Assembly (NCBI GenBank): GCA_944383165.1
Contig: CALWON010000003.1
Location: 1-64,000, forward strand
Direction: 5' to 3'
Source: an uncultured Oscillospiraceae bacterium
GTDB taxonomy: Bacteria > Bacillota > Clostridia > Oscillospirales > Oscillospiraceae
Length of the DNA stretch: 64,000 nucleotides
The position numbers were made by a program, and so were the translations under genes. Below, piece by piece: positions 30,176-38,568 of this stretch. Every line of letters starts with the position of its first letter. Position 1 is the first letter of the stretch. The notes beneath the pieces were generated by a model. It searched no databases and was not told where the DNA came from. It saw only the letters and a program-made list of their open reading frames with translations.

Positions 30176-32284
30176 TCATACTTCAAACATCAAATCACCA
30201 TAAGTGGGAACCGGCCATACTTCCTTGTCCACCATCAATTCCAGCACATCAATGGGGTAACGCAGCGCATCCATGGCGGGTACTACAGCACGGCGGTAGG
30301 TCAGAGCCATTTCTTTCAGGTCCTCAATGGAGTCTACACGGTCCATCAGGGGTTTTAATTGCTCCAATGCGTAGGAAGCCTGAGAGAGATAATCGCTGAC
30401 AGAGTTCAGCAGTTTTTTCTGTACAGACAGGTCTGTTTCAGGGCATGCCTGGGCAACCGCAGTGATAGACTGGGCAAGGCGGGTGGTGTAAGTAATGATG
30501 GCAGGAATGTAATGTTTGGCTGCCATGTGAATCATGGTATTTGCCTCGATTTTAATGACCTTAATATAGGTCTCATACATGATTTCCGCACGGGCTTCCA
30601 GTTCTACTTTGGTGTAAATGCCAAACTTGGTAAACAGCTCGACTGCCTTGTCTGTGACAAGGGCAGGGACTGTATCCACCAGAGAGGGTAGATTGGGCAG
30701 ACCACGGCGGGCAGCTTCCCGTACCCACTCGTCGGAGTAGCCGTTACCATTGAAAATAATCCGCTGATGCTGTGCCATATTGTCGTGAATGAGCTGTAGA
30801 CAGGCACTGTCAAAATCCTCTGCCTGCTCTAAATAGTCGGCTGCATCACACATTGCTTCAGCCACAATGGCATTAAGGGTGGTATTGGCATCTGCAATGG
30901 AGTCAGAGGAACCCACCATACGGAATTCAAACTTGTTGCCAGTGAAGGCAAATGGGGTGGTGCGGTTGCGATCTGTGGCATCACGGCTCAAAAGAGGTAC
31001 AGTGGACACACCAGAATCCAACTTGCCAGAAGCCAGCAGTTTAATGGAGTCAGCATTGGACACAATCTGATTGACCACATGTTCAAGCTGGTCTCCAAGG
31101 AAAATAGAGATAATGGCAGGAGGGGCTTCCTGACCACCCAGACGATGTTCATTGCCCACACAGGCGGCAGACTGACGCAGCAGGTCAGCATGTTTGTCCA
31201 CTGCCTTCATGATGCAGGAGAGCACCAACAAAAATTGGAGATTTTCGTTGGGGGTATCGCCAGGGTCTAAGAGATTTTCACCAGTGTCAGTGCCAATGGA
31301 CCAGTTGTTGTGTTTACCAGAACCATTGACACCAGCATAGGGCTTTTCATGGAGCAGGCACACAAGACCGTGACGTGTGGCAACACGCTTCATGGTTTCC
31401 ATAGTCAACTGGTTCTGGTCCACTGCCAGATTGCACATGGTATAAATGGGAGCCATCTCATGCTGAGAGGGGGCAACCTCGTTGTGCTGTGTGGTGGCAG
31501 GAATACCAAGCTTCCACAATTCCTGATTTAAGTCGGACATGAACGCACCCACACGTTCCCGAATGACTCCGAAATATTGGTCCTCTAATTCCTGACCTTT
31601 GGGAGCGGGTGCACCAAACAGGGTACGACCAGTGTAAATGAGGTCACGACGCTGCATGTAATAATCCCGGTCTACCAGAAAATATTCCTGTTCTGCACCT
31701 ACACAGGGAAATACTTTTTGTGCCTCTGTGTTGCCAAACAGACGTAAAATACGAATTGCCTGTGTGTTGAGTGCCTGCATAGAGCGCAGCAGAGGGGTTT
31801 TCTTATCCAGGGCCTCACCATGATAGGACACAAAAATGGTGGGGATACAGAGAATAGTGCCAGCGCTCATCTCCTTGACAAAGGCAGGGGAGGTCATGTC
31901 CCAGGCTGTATAGCCACGGGCATAGTGGGTGGAACGCAAACCGCCAGATGGGAATGAGGAGGCATCCGATTCACCCATGATGAGCTGTTTTCCTGTGAGT
32001 TGCAGCAGAACCTTGTTGTCTTCAGGGCATGTGATAAAGGCATCATGTTTTTCAGCAGTGATACCGGTGAGAGGTTGAAACCAGTGGGTATAGTGGGTGG
32101 CACCTTTTTCCACCGCCCAATCCTTCATGGCATTGGCCACAATATCAGCGGTAGCCATGCTGATGTTGCCGCCATGCTCCATGACGTGCATCACTTCTTG
32201 AAATACTTTTTTGGGCAGTCTCTCACGCATGACATTGGTGCTGAAAACATTGCTTCCGAAAATTTCTGTCACATTCACACTCAT
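30176..32284 (-). CDS. glnN: Glutamine synthetase type III
   Basis: A 702-aa enzyme of the GSIII (GlnN) family, which makes glutamine from glutamate and ammonia as large dodecamers. Signatures include the GSIII-specific N-terminus (EIFGSNVFSTNVMRERLPK), DASSFPSGGLRSTHYARGYT, VGAEQEYFLVD with the metal-binding Glu, VNGSGKHNNWSIGTDTG and the RNRTTPFAFTGNKFEFRMVGS block with active-site arginines. Length is typical for GSIII. It is a single gene with a leader that folds into a terminator-like hairpin (32332-32366), suggesting transcript attenuation. Confidence 0.96.
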   Translation of the reverse strand: MSVNVTEIFGSNVFSTNVMRERLPKKVFQEVMHVMEHGGNISMATADIVANAMKDWAVEKGATHYTHWFQPLTGITAEKHDAFITCPEDNKVLLQLTGKQLIMGESDASSFPSGGLRSTHYARGYTAWDMTSPAFVKEMSAGTILCIPTIFVSYHGEALDKKTPLLRSMQALNTQAIRILRLFGNTEAQKVFPCVGAEQEYFLVDRDYYMQRRDLIYTGRTLFGAPAPKGQELEDQYFGVIRERVGAFMSDLNQELWKLGIPATTQHNEVAPSQHEMAPIYTMCNLAVDQNQLTMETMKRVATRHGLVCLLHEKPYAGVNGSGKHNNWSIGTDTGENLLDPGDTPNENLQFLLVLSCIMKAVDKHADLLRQSAACVGNEHRLGGQEAPPAIISIFLGDQLEHVVNQIVSNADSIKLLASGKLDSGVSTVPLLSRDATDRNRTTPFAFTGNKFEFRMVGSSDSIADANTTLNAIVAEAMCDAADYLEQAEDFDSACLQLIHDNMAQHQRIIFNGNGYSDEWVREAARRGLPNLPSLVDTVPALVTDKAVELFTKFGIYTKVELEARAEIMYETYIKVIKIEANTMIHMAAKHYIPAIITYTTRLAQSITAVAQACPETDLSVQKKLLNSVSDYLSQASYALEQLKPLMDRVDSIEDLKEMALTYRRAVVPAMDALRYPIDVLELMVDKEVWPVPTYGDLMFEV

Positions 32285-32331
32285 ACACTCAAACCCTTTC
32301 CGAATGAAATTCTATGGAATTGGTACGAAAA

Positions 32332-32366
32332 AAGGCAAGCAGATCCATTCAGGGCCACCTTGCCTT
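32332..32366 (-). promoter_or_regulatory. Attenuator-like hairpin in the glnN leader
   Basis: Read leftward, AAGGCAAG (32366-32359) pairs perfectly with CTTGCCTT (32339-32332) and is followed at once by TTTTTTCG. This is the form of an intrinsic terminator, about 45 nt before the glnN start and downstream of a possible TATAGT -10 (32394-32389). It could control glnN by antitermination. Confidence 0.55.
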
Positions 32367-32571
32367 ACAATACAGATACCTATAAGATACTATAATTAGA
32401 CAGAGAATTGCAAGTCTTTAATCTGACAAAGTTTTAAAAAACAGACAGAATAAGATGTGGATAATCTTACAAAATCAGCATGAAACATAGCCACAACAAC
32501 AAGTGCATATACTAGGAAGCAGGGACCAAAGATACCAGATTAGTTCTCTGATAGAATGGGAGGTATGGTGT

Positions 32572-33378
32572 ATGCACGTGACCAAAATGCATGGGCTTGG
32601 AAATGATTATTTATACATAAATTGTATGGAGAAAAAACCGGATCATCTGCCAGAATTGGCAATACAGCTTTCCGACCGCCACTTTGGTGTGGGAAGTGAT
32701 GGGCTGATTTGTGTCCTGCCTGGAGACAAAGGAGATTTTACCATGGAGATGTACAATGCAGATGGATCACGGGGGGCGATGTGTGGAAATGGCATCCGTT
32801 GTTTGGGGAAATATGTCTATGAACGGGGGCTGACCAGAAAAACCTGCCTGAGCATCGACACAGATGCAGGGCAGAGGCAACTGGAATTGAGGGTGAGAGG
32901 GGGAACAGTGGAACAAGTACAGGTTGACATGGGAATACCAAAGATTTTGAAGGCAGTAGAGCTATTGGTAGAGGGAAAACAGCGTTTCCTATATCCGGTG
33001 GATGTAGGAAATCCTCATGCAGTGTGTTTTTGTGAGCCTTTAGAGCAAATTTCATTGGAACGTTTAGGACCTGTATTGGAAGTGCATCCTGCCTTGCCCC
33101 AACGCTCCAATGTGGAATTTGTATGGCTTCCAGGCCCGGAGCGGTTGGAAATTCAGGTGTGGGAGCGGGGGAGCGGTGTCACGTTGGCCTGTGGGACAGG
33201 AGCTTGTGCGGCACTGGCTGCCGGGGTATCCAGTGGGCGATGTGAACGGGCGGTGACAGCCCATCTGCCTGGGGGAGAACTGGAACTGCAATGGAGCAGA
33301 GACACCAACCATATCTACATGACAGGAGGGGCAACAGAAGTATTTGAATGCGAACTTTCGGAAGATTATGCAAGTTAG
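32572..33378 (+). CDS. dapF: Diaminopimelate epimerase
   Basis: A 268-aa cofactor-independent epimerase turning LL- into meso-diaminopimelate for peptidoglycan and lysine. The two catalytic cysteines are present: Cys71 in MCGNGIRC and Cys207 in ACGTGACA. The start MHVTKMHGLGNDYLY is typical; ATG 32572 has GGGAGG 8 nt upstream, so the upstream extension to 32503 is not used. It is followed 78 nt later by dapL, the enzyme making its substrate. Confidence 0.96.
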   Translation: MHVTKMHGLGNDYLYINCMEKKPDHLPELAIQLSDRHFGVGSDGLICVLPGDKGDFTMEMYNADGSRGAMCGNGIRCLGKYVYERGLTRKTCLSIDTDAGQRQLELRVRGGTVEQVQVDMGIPKILKAVELLVEGKQRFLYPVDVGNPHAVCFCEPLEQISLERLGPVLEVHPALPQRSNVEFVWLPGPERLEIQVWERGSGVTLACGTGACAALAAGVSSGRCERAVTAHLPGGELELQWSRDTNHIYMTGGATEVFECELSEDYAS

Positions 33379-33380
33379 CA

Positions 33381-33409
33381 TTGACAATCTGTCAACTTTG
33401 AAGGATAAT
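33381..33409 (+). promoter_or_regulatory. Promoter of dapL
   Basis: Consensus TTGACA (33381-33386), 17-nt spacer, GATAAT (33404-33409), in the gap between dapF and dapL. TTGACAATCTGTCAA is also a small inverted repeat over the -35. Confidence 0.65.
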
Positions 33410-33456
33410 AATAGGCACGGGAAACTTTACATTTAGAACAAAGGAGAATAGAGCAT

Positions 33457-34680
33457 ATGACCCAAATCAATCAGAACTTCCTGAAGTTGCCCGGCAGCTA
33501 TCTCTTTTCTGAGATTGCCCGCCGTGTCTCTGCCTACACATCTGCCCACCCTGAGGCAAAGATGATTCGTCTGGGGATTGGAGATGTCACCCGTCCTCTG
33601 GTGCCTGCTGTTATTGCTGCCATGCACAGTGCAGTGGACGAGATGGGCACATTTGAGGGATTTCATGGCTATGGACCAGAGCAGGGCTATGAGTTCTTGA
33701 GAAATGCCATTGCAGAGCATGACTACGCCGCAAGGGGTATTGACATTCAGCCCAATGAAATTTTTATTTCAGATGGTGCAAAAAGTGACTGTGGCAATAT
33801 TGGTGATATTTTTGGTCCAGATAATGTGGTTGCAGTGTGCGACCCTGTGTACCCTGTCTATGTGGACACCAATGCAATGGCAGGGCGTGCTGGCGATTTT
33901 CAGGAGGAGATTGGTCGCTGGTCCAAGCTGGTCTATATGCCCTGTGTAGAAGAAAACGGCTTCACACCTGAACTGCCCAAAGAAAAGGTAGATATGATTT
34001 ATCTCTGCTACCCCAACAACCCCACTGGTACGGTTGCCACCAAAGAGCAGTTGAAAGTATGGGTGGATTACGCCAATGAGCACCAGTCTATTATTCTGTT
34101 TGACTCTGCCTATGAGGCGTTTGTCACAGAGGAGAATGTGCCACACAGTATTTTTGAAATTGAGGGTGCTCGTACCTGTGCCATTGAATTCCGTTCCTTC
34201 TCCAAAACTGCTGGCTTTACTGGAAATCGCTGTGCTTATACTGTGGTACCAATGGAGCTGGAGCGAGATGGAGCAAAGCTCAACTCCCTGTGGAACCGCC
34301 GTCAGTGCACCAAGTTCAATGGTGTTCCCTATGTAATTCAGCGTGGTGCTGCTGCCATTTATACAGAGGAGGGCAAGGCTCAAATCCGTGAGAATATTGC
34401 CTACTATCAGAACAATGCAAAGGTGATTTTGGAAGGTCTCACTGAGGCTGGGCTGACCTGCTACGGTGGTGTGAATGCTCCCTATATCTGGATGAAAACA
34501 CCAGATGGTGTCGGCTCCTGGGAGTTCTTTGACCGCATTTTGCAGGAGGCAAATGTGGTCACAACACCTGGTGCTGGCTTTGGTCCCAGTGGTGAGGGCT
34601 ATATCCGTTTAACAGCTTTTGGAGATGCCGATGCAACCCGTGAGGCAGTAGATCGCATTAAGAAGATGCTCAAAAACTGA
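33457..34680 (+). CDS. dapL: LL-diaminopimelate aminotransferase
   Basis: A 407-aa PLP-dependent class I aminotransferase that converts tetrahydrodipicolinate directly to LL-DAP, the short DapL lysine route. Landmarks: [43 protein letters not shown] and the PLP lysine K250 in [10 protein letters not shown] followed by NRCAY. Length and motifs fit DapL and not generic AspC. AAAGGAG lies before the ATG. With dapF just upstream, the final two steps to meso-DAP are paired. Confidence 0.96.
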   Translation: MTQINQNFLKLPGSYLFSEIARRVSAYTSAHPEAKMIRLGIGDVTRPLVPAVIAAMHSAVDEMGTFEGFHGYGPEQGYEFLRNAIAEHDYAARGIDIQPNEIFISDGAKSDCGNIGDIFGPDNVVAVCDPVYPVYVDTNAMAGRAGDFQEEIGRWSKLVYMPCVEENGFTPELPKEKVDMIYLCYPNNPTGTVATKEQLKVWVDYANEHQSIILFDSAYEAFVTEENVPHSIFEIEGARTCAIEFRSFSKTAGFTGNRCAYTVVPMELERDGAKLNSLWNRRQCTKFNGVPYVIQRGAAAIYTEEGKAQIRENIAYYQNNAKVILEGLTEAGLTCYGGVNAPYIWMKTPDGVGSWEFFDRILQEANVVTTPGAGFGPSGEGYIRLTAFGDADATREAVDRIKKMLKN

Positions 34681-34703
34681 TTCCGTTGAAATGACACAAA
34701 AGA

Positions 34704-34736
34704 CCACACAAGAAGGGAGAATACTTTCTTGTGTGG
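34704..34736 (+). terminator. Terminator of dapL
   Basis: An 11-bp stem CCACACAAGAA/TTCTTGTGTGG (34704-34714, 34726-34736) followed by CTTTTTCTTTTTCC. Confidence 0.9.
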
Positions 34737-34776
34737 CTTTTTCTTTTTCCATAGATAAAATTCTCAACAACAAAAA

Positions 34777-34808
34777 AGAATCTCAAAGCCAAAAGGCTTT
34801 GAGATTCT
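34777..34808 (-). terminator. Terminator of the original tRNA gene, left at the attachment site
   Basis: A perfect 14-bp stem (34777-34790, 34795-34808) with an AAAA/TTTT loop. Read leftward, TTTTTTG follows. It begins exactly at the encoded CCA end of the tRNA fragment, so it is the native terminator of the tRNA into which the phage integrated. Confidence 0.85.
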
Positions 34809-34833
34809 GGCGCAGAAGGAGGGATTCGAACCC
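34808..34833 (-). other. Prophage attachment site: 3' end of a tRNA gene
   Basis: On the minus strand the sequence GGGTTCGAATCCCTCC followed by TTCTGCGCCA is a tRNA T-loop, the 3' half of the T-stem, the acceptor 3' strand (CTTCTGC), discriminator G and CCA. Upstream of the T-loop the sequence stops looking like tRNA (the T-stem 5' strand is imperfect), so only the 3' end is present. The integrase gene begins 70 bp away. This is the usual outcome of integration into a tRNA 3' end; the intact tRNA should sit at the far end of the prophage, outside the window. tRNA identity is not determined; its acceptor stem should begin GCAGAAG. Confidence 0.82.
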
Positions 34834-34904
34834 TGCTATAAAATGAATAAAAGCCTTGTGGTTCATATAGTGCTATTGAAGTATGTGTAAATCCGTGTGT
34901 AAAT

Positions 34905-35957
34905 TTATAGTTTTAATTTTTCCTCGAAATATGAGTTAATTAGAGTATCGGTTTCAGCTGCCCCTTCCGGGAACACATAGCCATAAATCTGTTTGAAGGT
35001 ATAATCGCTTGTCCAACCATTTCTAGCCATTGCGTATTTATCCACTACACCCAAAGCAATCATCACTGCTGCATTGGCGTGTCGGAGTCCATGAACAGTG
35101 GTGTCTGTGATACCAGCCTTTTTACACACCATGTGGACATGTCGACGAATGGTGTCTGGGTGCTGTCTGAACACACGACCAGACTGCCCATGGTATCTGT
35201 CTTTCAGTTTTTCTATGATATAACTGGGACAGGAGATTACTCGCTGGCTGCCCTCATTTTTGGGGTAATCTTTTAGAATCCATTGGTTGTCTTTATCTGG
35301 CACCAGAGCCCTGCGTACATCTACCGTTTTGTTCTCAAGGTCTACACAGTCCCAGCAAAGCCCAGCGATTTCGGACCGTCTCATTCCCAGCCATACTGCC
35401 ATAACGATGGGAAGCTCACAGGGGTCACCAATGGCACAATCAATCAGTTTTACAACCTCATCAGAACTGAGGTAAGCTAGTTTCTTTTTTTGTTTTTGAG
35501 GTAGTTTGATTCCAGTGAAAGTGATACCATAGTCTTTCAGCACAGCAGACAACAGTCCATAGGCATTTGCAATGGTTTTTGGAGAACAAGTGGCTGCATC
35601 TGTACTGATAGCTGCTTGTACATCCAGTCTTGTCAGAGTGTGAATTTCTCTGTCCATCAGCCCCTGGAAGCGATTACGGTGCATAATACCATAACCACGC
35701 AGCGTTGACGGGGACAACACGCCCTGTCCTGCATCCATATATACCTGTATGGCGTCACGCAAGGTAATACGGTCAGGACGCTTTTCTGCTTCAATCAGCC
35801 CGTTTTTCAGTGCTAGTGCTTTGGTATGAGCAACTTCAGGGTCTGCATCCACTACGCTGATCCGCTTCCCGTTGACCATGACTTGACATCTCCATGAGCC
35901 GGACGGGAGCTGCACAGGGGTGGGATTTGTGAGTTTCTTCTTTTTAGTTCGTCCCAT
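34905..35957 (-). CDS. int: Tyrosine recombinase integrase
   Basis: A 350-aa phage integrase. The N-terminal ~60 residues resemble an AP2-like arm-binding domain (PTPVQLPSGSWRCQVMVNGKRI). Residues about 65-155 are the SAM-like core-binding domain and the rest is the catalytic domain. The catalytic residues are visible: Arg in LGMRRSEIAGL, HxxR in HGLRHANA, and a C-terminal Tyr in TFKQIYGYVF. It reads toward the attachment site. A 17-bp palindrome shared with three other prophage loci lies 20 nt before its start codon. AAGGAGG precedes the ATG. Confidence 0.95.
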   Translation of the reverse strand: MGRTKKKKLTNPTPVQLPSGSWRCQVMVNGKRISVVDADPEVAHTKALALKNGLIEAEKRPDRITLRDAIQVYMDAGQGVLSPSTLRGYGIMHRNRFQGLMDREIHTLTRLDVQAAISTDAATCSPKTIANAYGLLSAVLKDYGITFTGIKLPQKQKKKLAYLSSDEVVKLIDCAIGDPCELPIVMAVWLGMRRSEIAGLCWDCVDLENKTVDVRRALVPDKDNQWILKDYPKNEGSQRVISCPSYIIEKLKDRYHGQSGRVFRQHPDTIRRHVHMVCKKAGITDTTVHGLRHANAAVMIALGVVDKYAMARNGWTSDYTFKQIYGYVFPEGAAETDTLINSYFEEKLKL

Positions 35958-35977
35958 CCATAAAGCCTCCTTTGTAA

Positions 35978-35994
35978 GTGTTCAACTTGAACAC
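35978..35994. repeat. Dispersed 17-bp palindrome, copy 1 (upstream of int)
   Basis: GTGTTCAACTTGAACAC, a perfect palindrome around a single central base, 20 nt upstream of the int start codon. Identical in sequence to copies at 37615, 43736 (reverse orientation) and 52181. Candidate ParB-binding (parS-like) or operator site. Confidence 0.85.
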
Positions 35995-36004
35995 GTTTGA
36001 AAAC

Positions 36005-36030
36005 AGGCAGGCAACAGAAGCTGCCTGCCT
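36005..36030 (-). terminator. Terminator downstream of the repeat-rich membrane protein gene
   Basis: A 9-bp stem AGGCAGGCA/TGCCTGCCT (36005-36013, 36022-36030), read leftward and followed by GTTTTC. It separates the lipoprotein/membrane protein pair from int. Confidence 0.7.
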
Positions 36031-36057
36031 AAATGATAGCCTATTATTTTAATTGGG

Positions 36058-37056
36058 TTAATAGCAACGTTTACAAGGTTCATATCCTCTGGAGATTGCC
36101 TGTGAAATAGGAATTTGTCTTGGACCATCCATTCCACTACAACTTGAACTAGAATGATATTTACTACCACTTTTTGGAACCCAAACCATTTGCTCCTGTG
36201 GTTGTTGAGCAGCAGCCTGTTGTTCAGCTTCTTCAGCAGCTTGTTGTTGTGCAGCCTCCTCGGCAGCCTTTTTGGCAGCCTCTTCTTCGGCAGCCTTCTT
36301 GGCAGCTTCTTCTTCAGCAGCCTTTCTGGCAGCCTCTTCTTCAGCGGCTTTTCTGGCAGCTTCTTCTTCAGCAGCTTTTCTGGCAGCCTCTTCTTCAGCA
36401 GCCTTTCTGGCAGCTTCTTCAGCAGCTTTTCTGGCGGCTTCTTCTGCTGCGATACGTTCGCTGTCAATAATGGTGACTGTGACGGGGGTACTTTCCACAT
36501 TGCCAGCAGAAATCATAATTTCAGCAGTTCCTTCTGCTTTTGGAGTAATGATGCCAGTCAAAGAATTTCCGGTTTGTTTGGAAGTAAAGGTGAGGATATT
36601 TTGGTCTGAACTGACAAATTCAATCTTATCTGTGTTGGCTCCTTCTTCTGAGAAAAGAACAGGGATTGTGCTTGTCTCTTTCAGATCCAGCTCAATGGTC
36701 GAACCGCAGTCTAACGACAGAGAAGTGATTTTTGGTATGGAAGCACTTGAAAAAGTAATCAATGCACACAACACCAAACAGATATAAACCCGTTTTCTTT
36801 TATAAATAGGTTTTTGGTTAAATGTTCCTTTCAGTGTGAAGAAACATCCAAGAGCAACAAATAAAAATCCAAACGGATCGGGTATTAGCGCAATTAAAAG
36901 ACCAAAAACAACCAAAATCCATCCACCTATGGTACTCAGTTTGCTTGGTGGTTTATTGGAATCATTGTTTGATGATGGTGAGGGGTTATATACATAGTTT
37001 TGCCCTGTACCAGATGACTGCTCACTGTTTGTTCTTCTATTCATGTTAAATCCCAT
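36058..37056 (-). CDS. Prophage membrane protein with Ala/Glu/Lys repeats and a C-terminal CxxC motif
   Basis: A 332-aa protein I cannot assign to a known function. Layout: a Ser/Asn/Pro-rich N-terminus, membrane segments around residues 40-75 and 88-108, an Ig-like extracellular region (about 115-200, with [19 protein letters not shown], recalling bacterial Ig folds), then eight or so 9-residue units of the AEEEAARKA type (about 208-290, a predicted long charged helix) and a C-terminal motif with YHSSSSCSG and GYEPCKRCY. That last motif recurs at the C-termini of many unrelated Firmicutes proteins and may bind metal. It is in the lysogeny module, downstream of the Ltp-like lipoprotein. ATG 37056 is preceded by GAAAAGG. 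Confidence 0.7.
   Translation of the reverse strand: MGFNMNRRTNSEQSSGTGQNYVYNPSPSSNNDSNKPPSKLSTIGGWILVVFGLLIALIPDPFGFLFVALGCFFTLKGTFNQKPIYKRKRVYICLVLCALITFSSASIPKITSLSLDCGSTIELDLKETSTIPVLFSEEGANTDKIEFVSSDQNILTFTSKQTGNSLTGIITPKAEGTAEIMISAGNVESTPVTVTIIDSERIAAEEAARKAAEEAARKAAEEEAARKAAEEEAARKAAEEEAARKAAEEEAAKKAAEEEAAKKAAEEAAQQQAAEEAEQQAAAQQPQEQMVWVPKSGSKYHSSSSCSGMDGPRQIPISQAISRGYEPCKRCY
36215..36450. repeat. 27-bp tandem repeats inside the membrane protein gene
   Basis: Imperfect tandem units of 27 bp encode the 9-residue [18 protein letters not shown] repeats. The plus strand shows recurrent TCTTCTTCAGCAGC and TTTCTGGCAGC blocks. Such arrays may vary in number between strains. Confidence 0.75.
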
Positions 37057-37109
37057 ACAACACACGCCTTTTCTCTATTTTTATAGACTATGAAATGGGG
37101 AGTTTTTTA

Positions 37110-37592
37110 TTAGTAGCCTGCTGCGGTTACACCATATTCAGCCTGTTCTGCGGTGTAGCCCTCAAATTCCAGTTGTTCAAGCAAACCTTCTCTGGAGAAT
37201 GAGGAGATTTCAAGATAGGACTGAGCTGCTTTGGCTGCCTGTTCATTCCAATCGGCTCCACAATTGTCAGCTGCATAAGTTGCTTCCTCAGTGGTATAGC
37301 CCTCAAACTCCAACTGTTGAATCAGACCAGAATGGGAAAATGCGGAGACATCCAGATAAGTTTTAGCAGATTCTAACGCATTCTTTTCGCCCATGGTGAC
37401 ATCATCTGAACTTTCTGTGGACTGGCTGGATGCAGTGGAAGTGTTTGCAGCAGATTCACTTTGAGATACAGAAGATGCAGAACTTGTGGTAGCATCAGAA
37501 CCAGAAGTTGCAGAACCTTCTGAGCCAGTGCTGCTGCAAGCAGATAAGGCTAGCATAGAGGTACACAGCAAAAGGGCAAGGACTTTCTTCAT
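37110..37592 (-). CDS. ltp: Ltp-type surface lipoprotein, candidate superinfection exclusion factor
   Basis: A 160-aa lipoprotein. Signal peptide residues 1-18 end in the lipobox LSAC with Cys19 as the lipidation site, followed by a Ser/Thr-rich spacer (20-66). Two repeats follow (about 71-114 and 117-160), each with the pattern A-x-x-YLxxSxFSxxGLxxQLEFEGYTxEQAxYA. This is the host cell surface-exposed lipoprotein (Ltp) repeat. The founding Ltp, from Streptococcus thermophilus phage TP-J34, blocks DNA injection by related phages and also lies between the repressor and integrase genes. A similar role is inferred here. A 17-bp palindrome lies 22 nt before the start. Confidence 0.85.
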   Translation of the reverse strand: MKKVLALLLCTSMLALSACSSTGSEGSATSGSDATTSSASSVSQSESAANTSTASSQSTESSDDVTMGEKNALESAKTYLDVSAFSHSGLIQQLEFEGYTTEEATYAADNCGADWNEQAAKAAQSYLEISSFSREGLLEQLEFEGYTAEQAEYGVTAAGY

Positions 37593-37888
37593 TCAAAACG
37601 CTCCATTTCTCTTTGTGTTCAACTTGAACACATTTTCTTTATTTTATCATCGTTCCTCAAAGGTACCCAGTCTATGAGGAAAAAATGACCACAAAGGGAC
37701 TTATCAAGACAAAGCAAAGAATATACAATAAATTAACACAAAATAGAGACAGTATAACACAAAAAATAATGGAAATTCACGATAATCCATCAAAATTCGC
37801 TTGGTTTAGCAGAGACAGTATTCTAAAATAAGTTCATAACTCACACATAATGTATTTGATGTATTTTTTTAGCATGCTTATTTTTACA
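37593..37888. promoter_or_regulatory. Gap between repressor and ltp genes
   Basis: This AT-rich 296-bp region lies between co-directional genes. It holds a TAAAAT -10-like sequence (37646-37641, minus strand; weak -35) with the 17-bp palindrome (37615-37631) just downstream of it, so the palindrome would overlap the transcription start of ltp. Nothing else is recognised. Confidence 0.4.
37615..37631. repeat. Dispersed 17-bp palindrome, copy 2 (upstream of ltp)
   Basis: GTGTTCAACTTGAACAC, 22 nt upstream of the ltp start codon and directly downstream of its putative -10. Confidence 0.85.
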
Positions 37889-38494
37889 TTAAAATTTTGC
37901 TCGAAGCTCTACAACACGTCCAATCACTCTGACGGGTAGCTGCTCAACTTCATCAGCGGAATAGAATTGAATATCGTATGCAGGATTCAGAGGGATAAGG
38001 GCTACACCATCCCTCTCATATTTTATCTTTTTTACAGTGGCACTTTCTCCATTCACCAAGGCAACAACAATATTTCCTGTTTCTGCATCGTTCTGTTTTC
38101 GGACAATAACCACATCTCCATCAGACATCTTTGGTTCCATACTCGAGCCTCTAATTCTAAGACCAAAATACTCACCGCTACTTGCCATATCTGCATCAAT
38201 TTCTTCATAGTCGATAATGTCCGTGATTGCTTCAATGGGTATCCCAGCAGAAACATTACCAAGAACAGGAATAAAGTTTCGTTTTGGAACATCATCATTT
38301 CCAATTAGATAATCAGTGGATACATCAAATAACTCTGCTAGTTTCTTTAACTGCTCATTATCTATTTTTGATTTACCTGTCTCCCAATATGAATAACCAT
38401 TTTGGGTTATACCAATGATCTTCGCAACTTCTGTTTGGGTGAGACCTTTTGCTTTTCTAGCTTGTTTTAAGTTATTCAAAATATCACCCCTCAT
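37889..38494 (-). CDS. CI/LexA-like phage repressor (HTH plus S24 peptidase)
   Basis: A 201-aa lysogeny repressor. Residues 8-65 form an XRE helix-turn-helix (KGLTQTEVAKIIGITQNGYS). Residues 75-200 form the S24 self-cleavage and dimerisation domain, with nucleophile Ser118 (GSSMEP), general base Lys155 (SATVKKI) and an Ala83-Gly84 cleavage site (VSAGIP). SOS induction through RecA-stimulated self-cleavage is expected. The -10 of its promoter ends 6 nt before ATG 38494, so the mRNA may be leaderless like lambda cI. An internal TTG at 38479 with GAGGGGTGAT before it is an alternative start giving the canonical MNNLKQARKAKG. Confidence 0.93.
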   Translation of the reverse strand: MRGDILNNLKQARKAKGLTQTEVAKIIGITQNGYSYWETGKSKIDNEQLKKLAELFDVSTDYLIGNDDVPKRNFIPVLGNVSAGIPIEAITDIIDYEEIDADMASSGEYFGLRIRGSSMEPKMSDGDVVIVRKQNDAETGNIVVALVNGESATVKKIKYERDGVALIPLNPAYDIQFYSADEVEQLPVRVIGRVVELRAKF

Positions 38495-38500
38495 GATAAC

Positions 38501-38529
38501 ACTATATCAATATAATTGATAATTTTCAA
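38501..38529 (-). promoter_or_regulatory. Leftward repressor promoter with operator O1
   Basis: TTGAAA (38529-38524), 17-nt spacer, TATAGT (38506-38501) on the minus strand. The spacer contains operator TATCAAT-ATA-ATTGATA (38505-38521), so a bound repressor would cover the promoter. Confidence 0.75.
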
Positions 38530-38568
38530 GGCGCACACAACTGAATTGATATTTTTTTGATAAAATCA

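Noticed and set aside
34808-34833. A complete tRNA gene at this position
   Set aside because: Only the T-loop, half T-stem, acceptor 3' strand and CCA are present; no anticodon or D arm can be drawn upstream.
35978-35994. The 17-bp palindrome as a transcription terminator
   Set aside because: No U-run follows any copy, one copy is inside a coding sequence, and a hairpin would have only a 6-bp stem.
36154-36787. Plus-strand Ser/Phe/Leu-rich frames across the Ala/Glu repeat region
   Set aside because: They are complements of the AEEEAARKA repeats in the minus-strand membrane protein and have no start signals.
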